Source of the DNA: Carposina sasakii
Taxonomy: Eukaryota > Arthropoda > Insecta > Lepidoptera > Carposinidae
Assembly: GCA_014607495.2 (NCBI GenBank)
Contig: CP053161.1
Location: 1,178,001 to 1,242,000 of the forward strand
DNA length: 64,000 nt
Direction of reading: 5' to 3'
Shown: piece by piece, positions 43,090-53,705 of the stretch
How positions within the stretch are numbered: the first letter of the stretch is position 1
Layout of the letters: every line of letters starts with the position of its first letter
Notes under the pieces: model-generated
What the model saw: only the letters and a program-made list of their open reading frames with translations
What the model was told of the DNA's origin: nothing
The model's database searches: none
Made by a program: the position numbers and the translations under genes

Positions 43090-43679
43090 GAATCAAGAAG
43101 TATTCACCAGTGTCCGGTTTTGATAGTCCAAATCACAGATAACAGTCACAGTAACAATTTAACAAGCCAAGTCGTCGTATAAATGAGAATCAGAGTCCAA
43201 TAAACAAGCGTGATCGAAACAGTATCCTTCAAGACATACGGCACAGCAGTAGACTATCAGAAGACTAATAACAGACTGAAGTAAAAGACATGTTTGAGCA
43301 CATAGTGTCATAAAACAGCTGCTTCGTACTAATGAGGGTCGAATAGTTTCCCAGAAAACTTGAATACGAGACTGTAACAAAATTCTACGAAGAACAATAG
43401 AAACCCACGTACAAAAGATCTCATGCGGTAAACTTCTAAAGATAAAAACTTTATTGATCGCACGTGCGCCAGGTAGGCAATGTTTGTGTGTAGCCTAAAA
43501 TGCATTCTACTTCAATTTTAAACGCATCTTTGATGAATAAAGTAATATTTTTTAATAATATTTTATCTTCTCACCAAAATGAGAAGATACGGAAACTTAC
43601 CGGTAATTTCTCAATCTTCTCAGAAGTTTCCACTTCGAGAAGATTGGGAATATTCTCGGCGCCCATCTCTAGTCACGCC

Positions 43680-43930
43680 CATTATTCCCCATAGAGCTTG
43701 GGCAGAAGTGTACAATTTACACACCCATTTTTACCAGTTAGCTTATTAAGTCCTACATGGTAAGTGGTGAGCCTACCGCCGCTTCTCGGGCACAAATACA
43801 ACAATCTAAATAGGTATGATAAGCTTTTAGCGTCAGAGCCTCGTCGGTTAAATAGCAGTGTGCACCACAGGCAGGTGAGGGTGGCTTTGGGTCCTATGGT
43901 ATTTATTAATCGAACCCACTTACACCCCCT
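43680..43930 (+). repeat. Dispersed repeat interrupted by the hAT element
   Basis: 'gtcacgcccattattcccca' continues to 'gcaggtgagggtggctttgg'. A related start occurs at 61765 ('gacacgcctattatccccca'), which gives the unoccupied version of the hAT target site. Confidence 0.55.
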
Positions 43931-44383
43931 ACTATTATCAAAACGTTAATATCGCAAGTTTCGCGCGTTCGTATATATTCACGAATCATGCCAGAACATT
44001 CCCGAGCCACTTGATAACTGTTCCCAAAATTTAATCGGGCGGTCCTTAGAGAGAATTAATTTTGGACCCTAATCAAAGTTGTGCGGAACCCCTGTGGCGT
44101 GCAAAACCAATGCTCTTAGTTTATCTATTAGCACTTTGGATGGTTCGTGAAACCGTAAAAAACTTTACCTTACAAATATAATAACGTACAATTTTTTAAC
44201 CTTTTTGTCGTCATAAATTTTATGCTGAACTTTCTTTTTGCCATACATACATAAAATCACGTATTATATGTATGCAAATTTGCAAATAACTAAAATAAAT
44301 TAATCCTTAAGACGTAACAAACAAACAAATTTACTTGTATTCTTTATTGTACACACAAACATTAATTTTGCAGTTTAAATATA
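43931..44383. other. No gene; short LINE tail
   Basis: AT-rich; 44338-44356 reads 'tattctttattgtacacaca', the inverse of the LINE B tail end, just left of MITE copy 5. Confidence 0.45.
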
Positions 44384-44743
44384 CAGGATGTTTTTTTGTG
44401 GCCACCTTTAACGAAGGGTACGTATTCTATACATGAAATAAAGTAAGTTTATGCCAAAAAAAATGCTGGAAAAAAAAAAATTCCTTGATCGTGCGAAATT
44501 TATAGTGTCTAGTGTTTATGTTAGTTTTTTTTATAGACAGGTATTAATTATTTTTCGTGAAAAAATCCTGCTACGCGCGTCTATGTGCATTTATGCAGAA
44601 AAACGCAGTCTATTTACTCAACTTTGGACCCTAATATTTTGGAAACCAGACACTTCCCAGGTATGCTTCCATGGAGAAAAATGATCGTGATGATGAGGAG
44701 ATTCCGTAGTTTTCGGGAACGTTGACGACCAAAAATCATCCTG
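44384..44743 (-). mobile_element. CAGGGTG MITE family A, copy 5
   Basis: Inverted copy with mutated ends CAGGATG / CATCCTG, flanked by TA. The 77-codon ORF inside (44451-44684) is not conserved in other copies. Confidence 0.85.
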
Positions 44744-45403
44744 TATAAGTTGGAACAAAAGTAATAAAATATTCCCTGAATACAACAACGAACTCAACTC
44801 AAATAATTTATTCGACATGAAAGTAAGTATAAGCTTTCATATCGAATTACTTATACCTATGTCGACTGTCATTTGTTTATATTATGTTGCTTTCAATATT
44901 TATTACAGTCTGTTAAGCATAAGTTTGCGTTTCAGGGTCCTATGGCCACCAACGTGGAGGTTTGATAGCCCTTGGGAGAAGAAATATTTATTTATTTATT
45001 ATTATTTTAGGAGGACTAACAGCGAAATTTATAGAACATATAAATAATAGCTATGACTTAGAACTATGCTAATAATAAGTCGCCATAGATAGTTGTAATA
45101 ACATTAGTTGGTTCAGGGGAATACATAAATTAAGTCGGTACAGTAAGATACAGTGCCAGACATATAAAAATTGCAAACAATATACGAAAAGAACTAAATG
45201 TGGACTAATTTTTCAGGATACACAGAAAAGAAAGCACTCGAACACAAAAGGTTAGGTATTAAACCTATCACATTCCCCGTGAAGAGAACAAAATAAAATT
45301 TAAAGAATTTATCTTATTTAATGCCACCAAATTTATCATGTGAATATAATTATATATGTTTATATATATTGATTTTATATAGATTTACTGGACTGGTACA
45401 GAA

Positions 45404-46290
45404 TAAGTCCACATCAACAGTGAGTTTGTTGAACTCTCGGCAAGCTCGCAGCAAGAACGAATCGTCTCTATAGTTGGTTGCCGCTATCGGCACACTCAAC
45501 ACTGGGCGACGCCTAAATCTGCATAAATTCGCCTTGATTTATTGATTGATATTTTGGACAGGATCTCAGCTGAGTCGACTCTACTACTAGCCACATTATC
45601 CAGATAACATATATCACTCACTCGTCGCCTATATTCTAGTAACGCTTACATCGACTAACGTAGTCAGGTGTACGCTGCCTAGTTTTGAAGTCTAAATATT
45701 TTAAGATTTTTTTCTGAATCGCCTCAATACGGGACTTATGTACCTCATATTTAGGGTTCCACACCTGTGAGGCATATTCAAGGTGACTTCGAACATAGGA
45801 ACAATACAATATTTTTATAGGCTTAATATCAGTGAAGTCACTGCATGTGCGCATCAGGAATCCCATAGCCCTATAAGCCTTGGTTACAATTCTATCTATG
45901 TGGCCATTGAAGGAGAATTTACTGTCGAAGTGCACACCAAGGTCTCTCATATGCTCCACTCTGCTTATTCTTTGGCCAGCTAGATTATAGCCCAAACCCA
46001 GCACCAAGTTTTTTCGGGAATAAGATACCATGTAGCACTTCGATACATTTAAGTCAAGCTTGTTGCTAGAGCAATACGTCGTAAATCTGTCTAGATCGCA
46101 CTGAAGGTCTTGTATATCAGCATTAGACCCTATCCTCTTAAATACCTTCATGTCATCAGCGAAAAGTAAAATTCTTCAATTTAGAAAGCAAGTTTCGACG
46201 TCATTTATAAAAATTATAAAAAGCAATGGACCAAGTAGCGACCCCTGCGGACGAATAGCAAGAAAGCTCCCAGCGACACTCAAGGAAAAT
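45404..46290 (-). pseudogene. LINE D: reverse transcriptase C-terminal half
   Basis: On minus, from ~46290: FLAIRPQGSLLGPLLFIIFIND (motif B region), an in-frame TGA, then ILLFADDMKVFK (motif C, catalytic DD) and the thumb to YDYVSRCKRY-like text at 45640. After one frame change it continues with EYRRRVSDICYL and DSAEILSKISI, and after another with AATNYRDDSFLLRACREF, ending near 45404. The region HLEYASQVWNPKYEVHKSRIE is typical of Jockey/I-group LINEs. The 5' part (endonuclease, motif A) is absent. A 171-codon stretch (46151-45636) is the longest intact piece. Confidence 0.85.
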
Positions 46291-46729
46291 TAAAATAAAT
46301 AATCATAATAAAAATTCGGCTTGACCTTTCGGAGAAGTGTCTATCTGCCGGCGCCCATATCACCGTACTGTGACTCAATTAAAAGTAATACGAGTATAAG
46401 AAAATAAAAATATAAAATGGAACAAGACCACTTTATTATTTAACAATATAAAAAAAGAGAATTATATTCAAAGTACACTTGTAGACTAACCGCCTTAATA
46501 GGAACATTCAGGTTACCAGTTTACCATAGGAGCTACGAACGAACTTAATAATAATTATATTGTATTAAACAATCTTTAAATTTGAGAATCAGTCTTAAAC
46601 AAGCACATAAAATACTGGCAGTAATAAACTTATTTCAATCACCTTTAACAAAAAGGTACCTGTCTTCATTAAACAAAAATAAAAATTTTATTGTGGTTAA
46701 CCCCCTTAAATTTAGTCTAATGCAACAAA
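46291..46729. other. AT-rich gap between LINE D and the DIRS relic
   Basis: No gene or repeat boundary recognised. Confidence 0.4.
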
Positions 46730-47925
46730 AGACGAGGACATAAGATTGTCGAGTCGAGAATCGATCGAGATATAGTTGCTTCCTTACAATGTTGCAGTAA
46801 TGCTTAAAGAAGTTTTGCTAGCCATGCCAGTTACCTGTCCTCAAAATATAATCTAAAGGCACGTTATTCTCAAAGTCTAAGAATGCTACCGCGGAGGGCT
46901 ACAATTAATCCCTAAATCTTGAAGCCCGCTAACACTGATCTGGAAGCTGCTTTCACTTCTCCTCTGATAGTTATAAAGAGGCTCAATAAGTCCTTTCTTG
47001 CGTTTCTTCTTTCAGACGACGCCTCGATTAAGCCTTAACCCAGTCGACTAAGTCAAAGATTGGATTCTGTGAGCTGGATAGACACCACCCCGATCGACGA
47101 AATTTTTCATTATCAGTTTTAGAGCCAAATTTTGGCCATAGCGTAATACTGGCAGAAGAGGTCTCAATCGAACAATGATCCGAGTCCATTGTCCAAGAAC
47201 ATTATTGCGGATTTATGGACCAATATTGATGACTAAGCTAATTTCTTAGTTCTAAACAGAAAACCTAGATAATTATCTATATCTTAATATATAATCTTAT
47301 AAGATCTATAGGACAAGGCGGACTAGGCCTTGCACCATGTTGCTTACACCCTTCGGCCCATTGTTTCCAGGCCGAACTATATGATTTTCAAGCCGATTCT
47401 CTCCAAGCCCCCTGCAGTAAAGACAAGTCTTCTTGTTGTAACTTAGACGCTAGTGTACCCCATCTTGTATCGACTAGGTGTTGATATGTGTCGTGAATCT
47501 GGAACGGAGGTGCTACTGCTCTGCTTTTCAGATCTGAATTCCAAAACACGCTCTTCCATCTCGAGACTACAACCAGGTACAGCCCTCTCGCTGAGTTCAT
47601 ATGATGGAGAACTTTGGGAATTAACGGTGGGAGAGGAAATATCCAAGCCAAATTGATGGCTGAAGGCGTTTATGTATAGTGACCGGCGATCCGGATGTAT
47701 AGCGATCTATTGAGACGTACTGCGGGACTACCTTGAAAGCGTAGGTTGCAAAGAGGTCCACTTCCCCTTTTCTGAAATATGATCTCCACAGTGTCTTTGC
47801 TTAGATGCCAATCGGGTAGAACTTGGTGCCTGAAAAGTCTGTCTGCGTATCGTATTGTATCGGCCGGGGATGTAAATAGGAACGATATTTGTGGCTAAAC
47901 GATGACAAGGAATGCCGATCAGTGG
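46730..47925 (-). pseudogene. DIRS-like tyrosine-recombinase retrotransposon relic (RNase H to recombinase)
   Basis: Spread over several frames. In order on minus: YIPGRYNT and ADRLFRHQVLPDWHL (RNase H end, about 47885-47800), GEVDLFATYAFKVVPQYVSID (about 47760-47710), LYINAFSHQFG, LAWIFPLPPLIPKVLHHM, APPFQIHDTYQHLVDT, LQQEDLSLLQGAWRESA, stop, KSYSSAWKQW. The recombinase core follows: SITLWPKFGSKTDNEKF (about 47160), LIEASSERRN with LFITIRGEVKAASRSVL (about 47010-46950), NVPLDYILRTGNW and FFKHYCN (catalytic-type tyrosine, about 46830). This order is specific to DIRS-type retroelements, which integrate with a tyrosine recombinase instead of a DDE integrase. Ends (split or inverted repeats) were not found. 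Clearly inactive. Confidence 0.8.
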
Positions 47926-47944
47926 ACGCACGCTCGCTCTGCAT

Positions 47945-48063
47945 CGTCGTCCATTTGCATTTGGTTTTTGTGGTGTCAATAATTTTTTGGTTTTTGCCAA
48001 TTCTTCCTCTTCTGCTAACAAACAAGCTATAACGATAAATTGTTCTTCATAGCTTTCCTCCAT
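47945..48063 (-). pseudogene. HARBI1/Harbinger transposase N-terminal fragment
   Basis: ATG at 48063 reads MEESYEEQFIVIACLLAEEE and ~20 more residues before losing similarity and running into the DIRS relic. Acidic leaders of this type start Harbinger (PIF) transposases in insects. Copies of 'tgccgatcagtggacgca' (47913, 48157 as 'gccgatacagtggacgca', 48218 as 'atgccgacctatggacgc') surround it and may be subterminal repeats of the same element. This suggests an internally deleted Harbinger element of ~350 bp. Tentative. Confidence 0.45.
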
Positions 48064-48617
48064 TTTTACAGAGTCTATATGTGCTCACTACGAAAATCCG
48101 AATAAACTGGCAACGTCAATCCGTATGCTGGTACTCACCGTCGGAAATCCGTACGCTGCCGATACAGTGGACGCAGTATGAAAAATTAATGCGTTTGATG
48201 CAATCCGTCCGCAGCGTCCGATGCCGACCTATGGACGCTGACGTTATGTTGCCATGCATAATAATATTTTAAAGAAATAAATACACAGTTATAAAAAAAT
48301 AAACATTAACATCGTATCGAATGTTAAAAGTATTTCCCCTTAAGTAGATTATTTTCTTATAATGCAGTTATCCTGACAAGACGATCGAGAAAATGTGTGT
48401 TTCCACTCAATACTGCTAAACTACTACAGAGGCATTAAGCGTCTTTCACACGTAACGAAAAATAGATACTATTCGCAACATATAAACCTGTATCCGGCTT
48501 TTAAACTGTAAACGAGTTGAAAAAGACGTGTTCCATTAAGAGGAGGAGTTATAAATTACCTATCGAGTTGTTTAACAACAGTGTATCATACTTTTAAAAA
48601 AGTTGTAATATTTCTAT

Positions 48618-48842
48618 CCGTGCTCCCGAAATGGAGTAGCCAGCACTACAAGCTAATAAAGGAGATCTCACAGCCACGTTAATCACAGCGGGGACAGATG
48701 TAAATGGTCAGTGAGAAATTGCTAGATTATCGCCTGAGAGAATGCCCGAGTTTCTTATTCGACTTTTACAATATGCACGGAAGGAGATGCAGCTTATGTA
48801 GTGAAGTTAGTGAAACCCCGCATCAGCGCAGGATAAGATGGT
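48618..48842 (+). repeat. Dispersed repeat R4, longest copy
   Basis: 'gtgctcccgaaatggagtag', 'cacagcggggacagatgtaa', 'gcctgagagaatgcccgagt', 'atgcacggaaggagatgcag' and 'aaccccgcatcagcgcagg'. This copy best defines the family order. Non-coding. Confidence 0.7.
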
Positions 48843-49205
48843 TAGATATGAAGTAGTTTTTTTTTAAATATCACGCATTGTAACGTTGACAGCACTCGAT
48901 GAAATGCCGATATGTAACTAACGTTATTTAATATTTAGACTTTTTCCTCTTTCTCCTTTGGGATTAATCAGTAAGCTAAACTTTAATGAGAGTAACTTTT
49001 TTTTAAAACACCCATAGTATAAAATTTTAAATTCATTATTTAAGGCCTACTTAAACGGACCACACTTTTTTGCCATGAAAAAATGAAAAAAAAGTCAGAA
49101 AATTTTGTCATTTTCCTGGGAAAATTTTCACTGGTTTTCATCTCAGAATCATGGTCTAAAGTCATCATATCAATATTTGCCTAGCGATCACAAACATCCT
49201 TTATA

Positions 49206-49451
49206 CGGGCTGTACCAAAACGATATACTATGATAAATGCTATAAAAATATCCCACTATAAACCTAGCGACACAAAATCACATGTTTATGTTTCAGGTTG
49301 TGTAAGCATTCCTATTTCGAGTCTCAAATTTTGGGGATGGGTTCGTTATAGTGGGCTTCATCTTCTTCTTCAGCCTATAACAGTCCACAGTTACAGTAAT
49401 AAGTAGTGGGCTATTTTCATTCGCTTGACATACCCCTTCTGTTACACCCTG
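49206..49451. mobile_element. Palindromic MITE family B, diverged copy with nested fragment
   Basis: The left end 'acgggctgtacc' and right end 'gttacaccctg' are mutated TIRs; 'cgagtctcaaattttgggga' matches the inner arm. Between the arms, 49362-49398 ('cttcttcagcctataacagt') is a short piece of the 24636-24905 repeat, so a second element landed here. Confidence 0.7.
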
Positions 49452-50307
49452 TTTAAGCATCACATGACAGCTAACATGTCGAGTGTATGCCATCGCCATG
49501 CGCCACTTGAGCATGAGCCTTAACAAAGAATTCCATTGTGATGCTCCCTGAATGTCCTTTGTAGGAAGTAGGAAATTGGGTTGGTAATCTGATTTTCTTC
49601 TCCCATTCACTGTATGGCGTCGTGAACAGAATACTGTAATGCAGATGTATTATGTTGCTTAAAGTTATTTTAATTCACATTGTCACCATTAGGCCCATTT
49701 GAGCAATGTATAAAATGTAGATTTAATATAGGAAACGAATTAACGTTCTCCTATATCTATGAGCAAATATGTATTCTTGTTTCTTCTGATATATGTGTGA
49801 AGACGCAGTTCAAAATTAAAACTAGATTAAAATTTTCTCATTTGGTGCAAGAGGGCCTCAAATTTTGATAGCCGATATTGAAATTGGCTATATGTAAGGT
49901 TACATAAAACTGAATCATTCTCAAATGCCTTTTTATTGGATGTTGTGTACCTACAAAGATTTGTGGAGTTGTGGACATATGGGTGTAATGCTATGTAAAT
50001 ATCCCACTATAGATAACCTTTTCCCAAAAGTTGAGAGATATTTCCAGATAGCATTTCTACTACATATATCTGCTATTAAGGTATAGTCAGTCAGCAGAAT
50101 CGACCACGATAACTAAAATCAGCTCTATGGAAGATTGCATGTGAATCTATTGAACATGAATACGAGATAAAAAAATTATTGCTATTGGTTAGTTAAAGTT
50201 TATTTGCTTATCAAACCATTGACGATTTTATTAGGCATACCTCGAATGTCAAAATCTTAAGTGATAAAATATGAAATAGAAATTGAATTAGATTACTTAC
50301 CTATAGA

Positions 50308-50478
50308 GGTGGGCAGCAGCGCCTCCCGTGTTGACAACATAGTCCGAATATCACACTGCGGCCACCAGCCCGCCTTCCCAGCGTGGTTACTATGGGCAAA
50401 ACCGCCCTGTGGCATAGCCTTGTGGCGTGCCCTGGGGGAGACCTACGTCCAGCAGTGGACTGCAATAGGCTGAAGATG
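50308..50478 (-). repeat. Dispersed Zenon/CR1-tail-like repeat, inverted copy
   Basis: On plus reads 'gtgggcagcagcgcctcccg' through 'cagcagtggactgcaatagg', the inverse of 24660-24830. The ORFs of 67-70 codons over it are shadows. Confidence 0.75.
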
Positions 50479-51252
50479 AGACGACTTGCCTATACTTATA
50501 CTATGATAAAAAAAAATGAAAGGACCGAGATCGTTCACCACTCACTTAATACGAGTATGTTCTTTGAGGTTTTGAGGCTCAGGTAGAGTGTGTTTCACCA
50601 AATAGTTCCTCTGGATGGCGGTAGCTACTATGCGTATGACTACATTATCTGTCTCAACGTAGATATACAAAATATGTTAATTCCGAAATGAACCATAGGA
50701 GTCGACTGAAACGAACTCTAGTGTTTTTTTAGATAAATTTTAAATTTCCACATTCTTTGCTAGGTTTAATATTAGAATGTATTGGTGTAACCAAATGGTT
50801 ATATAAATTTAATTACATTACTTTTTCTTCGTCAAAGTTTAGTTCCTCCATTCAAAACAGATACCAAGCCCGCATAAACCCATACTCGAGTGCTTTGCAA
50901 GCGTTAGGAATAATTGGGATCGGTAACTATAAATGTCACGGCGGAACCCTCACAGCTTGTTGAAACGTTTTATGGTCAATAAATCTCCGGGAAATGCTCG
51001 TTAAATCCGCTGCTTGGTCAGAATTTAGATGTTTTATTAGTTAGAAACGCAACTAACTTTCAGGGGAAACTTAAGAGTGCTCAGTCGTTGGAACGGATCG
51101 TAATTTGTTATACTTTTACGAGTTCCGGTACAAGTAACATTTGAGATTAAACCGTTTATTGGAGTCTGTAAGTTGAGTTTATAGGAGTAAAATACTTTTC
51201 TACTATAATTAGCTGAACATACCAACCTTAATTTTTATCATGCACGTCTTAT

Positions 51253-51345
51253 TCTTATTCTTTATTGTAGATATAAAAACATAGAAGATAAAATATAACA
51301 AAGATAATGTACAAAGGCGAGCATATCTCTAACAAAGATTTCTTA
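51253..51345 (-). mobile_element. LINE 3' UTR tail fragment
   Basis: Inverse of the LINE B tail: 'ttctttattgtagatataaa', 'atgtacaaaggcgagcatat' and 'ctctaacaaagatttctta' in the expected order. Followed at 51360 by repeat R4. Confidence 0.65.
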
Positions 51346-51359
51346 GATACATCTACACA

Positions 51360-51532
51360 CAGCTGTGTTTCCGAAGTAAGGTAGCCAGAACTGCAAGATC
51401 AAAAAGTGGATCATGTTTAACATAGCAGAGATTGATGTAAATTATCAGTGACAAGTCGCTAACATATCTTCTGAGAGAATGTCCGAGTTGTTTGTTGTAT
51501 TTTAATGAAACCCCGCCGTAAATTTAAGCCTC
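51360..51532 (+). repeat. Dispersed repeat R4, copy
   Basis: 'gctgtgtttccgaagtaagg', 'agagattgatgtaaattatc', 'ctgagagaatgtccgagttg' and 'gaaaccccgccgtaaat'. Order as in 48618-48842. Confidence 0.65.
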
Positions 51533-52637
51533 GAGCACACGTAAGTATAGACGTACACGTACCTCTGAGTTGTAATGTATGTAACTGTATAGGCACGGGC
51601 AGACCGATTAATATATCCTGACATATACAGAAGGAATTTCGGACGGAGAAATTTTTCTCAGCGATTTATATGTGATATTCTTGTTTTGGTAAAATAAACA
51701 AAGTTCTAAATCGAAAAAATCCTGGATTTTTTATAAATCGTAATCTATTTAAAGACTTTACTTTATCATCCTGCAAAAAATTAAAAACAGAGGAATTATT
51801 GTTGGGGTCAAACCCCCCATTGATTGGACTAGGATGACTATGCGTAGACGTAAGCATAGACGTGACAGTTCGATACATAATGCCAAATCTGTGGTAATAG
51901 CTTTGAAAGAAACCATATTGCGCCGACCCCATAAATAATGCGTTAAGGGCATGGAGATGATGAAACAGTTATACGATTATTCTCGACACACACATAGGCA
52001 ATGGGAAATGTATTTATCTATCCAAATTCGGTTCTCATTTGGATTGCATTCCTTGTCTGACTTAATTACGCGTCAACTGCATTTGCAGGTAGTTGGCAGT
52101 ACATCAGTGCCGACCTCATTTGCAGTGCTGCCAACTATACCGTGTTTTGCATTTTGAGGGATTTGGATGGGACATAAGTTGACCGATCTTTTTAAAAATA
52201 TAAACCAGCTATGTAACGAAGTTTTCTTACAAATTTACAATATGTTGATGAAAAAATTAGGTAAATGGTGAACGTAACATTTATGTTATTCGTATTTCTG
52301 AGTAAAATTAACATTATAACTTTTTTTCTTAGAATAAAGTTCACGGACTTTTTACTGAAATTTTCGTAAAAGTGACGAAATTCTTTTTAATTGTTGGCAA
52401 CACTGCTCGTTTGTACGGGGTATTTGTGACAAGACAGGCGCATAATTGATGTGACCACAGTCAGTGGGTCATCCATTGCGTTCTTACCATATTACATTGT
52501 TCAATACGCTTTTAAAATTAAAATTATGTACATAATTTACTCAAGAGGTAAATTATGCAGAGTACTTACAATGTCCTTTGTACTTACTTCAGAGTACCTA
52601 AAGTGATTTGGAGTCATGCAATTGGAATAATGTAGAA
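51533..52637. other. AT-rich stretch, no gene recognised
   Basis: ORFs of 64-88 codons overlap one another in different frames and show no domain. No bounded repeat. Confidence 0.4.
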
Positions 52638-53006
52638 CTAGCGGCCGCCGACTGACACACTTCACACACGTGAGGGGGCATTTTCACCCGTGCGAAGCCG
52701 AGACGGGTCCCTAGTTATACTATACATTATAAACCTTCCTCTTGAATCGCTCTATTTATTTAAAAAACCGCATCAAAATCCGTTACGCAGTTTTACAGCC
52801 AATTTCAATAACCGATCTCAGGGGATTTTTTGCATATTTCAGATTAAATGTTCAATTATTTCACAAAATTACAAACTTGCAATAAAAAAATCCGAGAGTC
52901 TTTATGATCTCTTGTATTGAAATTGGCCGTTGAAGATCTAAGCATACATACCTACGGACAGACAGACAGCGGGAAGCGACTTTGTTTTATAATATGTACA
53001 TAGTGA
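52638..53006 (-). mobile_element. Non-autonomous Helitron H3 carrying a nested MITE
   Basis: CTAG at 52638-52641 preceded by A; the other end 'acatagtga|t' gives TC on minus at 53006. The sequence 'cgcatcaaaatccgtt', 'agatctaagcatacatacc' and 'acagacagcgggaagcgact' is inverted and uninterrupted in Helitron H4 (62764-62976). That comparison shows the MITE 52794-52930 inserted between 'cgcagtttt' and 'gaagatctaagc'. Confidence 0.82.
52794..52930. mobile_element. MITE with GGCCAATTTCAATA termini, copy 2 (nested)
   Basis: 'cagccaatttcaataaccga ... ttgtattgaaattggccgtt'. It shares with copy 1 (13917-14046) the inner 'ttttttgcatatttcag' and 'tttatgatctctt'. It lies within Helitron H3. Confidence 0.82.
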
Positions 53007-53485
53007 TAGTGATAACCAATACCGGAGCTTTCTCCAAAGCTTGTATTAAAATTAGAATTTCGAATGAGTGATGGATTTCTCCCCCGGGGCCGTGTAAATT
53101 CAAACTTATATTTCATGAGACGCATCAACTGCTCCCAAGTTGAACCTTATGCTTTGGTTATTAGGTTTAAAATATTATTTTGCTGGTAATAATAGGCAGC
53201 CTAGATTGGTTTTGTCTATAATTTATGTGAATCTGTAAACCTAAGTCTCAGCTTTACTGAAATCTGACCAATATTATACCTATTATTATATTAGTTTTAG
53301 CATTGATATAGGTACTAGTGTAGTTAACCAGATTAACAGTTCTAGGTATGGTGGCTAATATGACCCAGTTTAATAATAAAATCTATGGAACTGACACTGG
53401 CTATACAAATGGGGATTATGATTAATAAAAATTGTTAACTGAAAAAATTTATCATAATATATTTACAAATGCTATGTAGCGTCAA

Positions 53486-53516
53486 AAAATCCTATGTCCT
53501 TCATAGGATTTTTTTA
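53486..53516. other. Short perfect hairpin
   Basis: AAAAAATCCTATG, 5-nt loop, CATAGGATTTTTT (13-bp stem). It ends in a T-run and would resemble a terminator if transcribed, but there is no gene context. Confidence 0.6.
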
Positions 53517-53642
53517 TTTTAAAACATACTTATATTTCGATATTTTCAAGCGCACCATTGCAACGAAGGAGTTTTTATAATACCAGTATTTAATGCTGAA
53601 TTTAGTATACCTAAATTTTTTCTTGATAAATAATATTTTACG

Positions 53643-53705
53643 AGTATTTTGGTTTAGCCATAAATGAGAAAAGTCTCTTCTCATTTATGGCTAAACCAAA
53701 ATACT
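53643..53705. other. Perfect 28-bp inverted repeat with 7-nt loop
   Basis: Arms 53643-53670 and 53678-53705 are exact reverse complements; the loop is AAGTCTC. The arm reads 'agtattttggtttagccata' and continues 8 bp. There is no similarity to the MITEs here and no second copy seen in the window. Exact pairing suggests recent origin or selection; it could be a hairpin-RNA source or a template-switch product. Confidence 0.85.

Larger units (their letters stand above)
39047..43671 (-). mobile_element. Complete 4.6-kb hAT transposon with 8-bp TSD
   Basis: The element begins TAGAGATGGGC (39047) and ends with the inverse GCCCATCTCTA (43671). It is flanked by an exact 8-bp duplication GTCACGCC (39039-39046 and 43672-43679), diagnostic of hAT. 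Subterminal regions are also inverted repeats: a ~43-bp block (39103-39145 and about 43566-43608) is identical, and several GAAACTTTCC/GAGAAGATT motifs near both ends may be transposase-binding sites. The minus-strand gene has two exons. The coding part carries one frameshift near 40900, so this copy is non-autonomous now, but its ends are intact and it could be moved in trans. Confidence 0.94.

Noticed and set aside
44451..44684. 77-codon ORF with similar ORFs at 15941, 25104, 29312 and 35179
   Set aside because: Similarity comes from the shared MITE; the frames are not maintained between copies.
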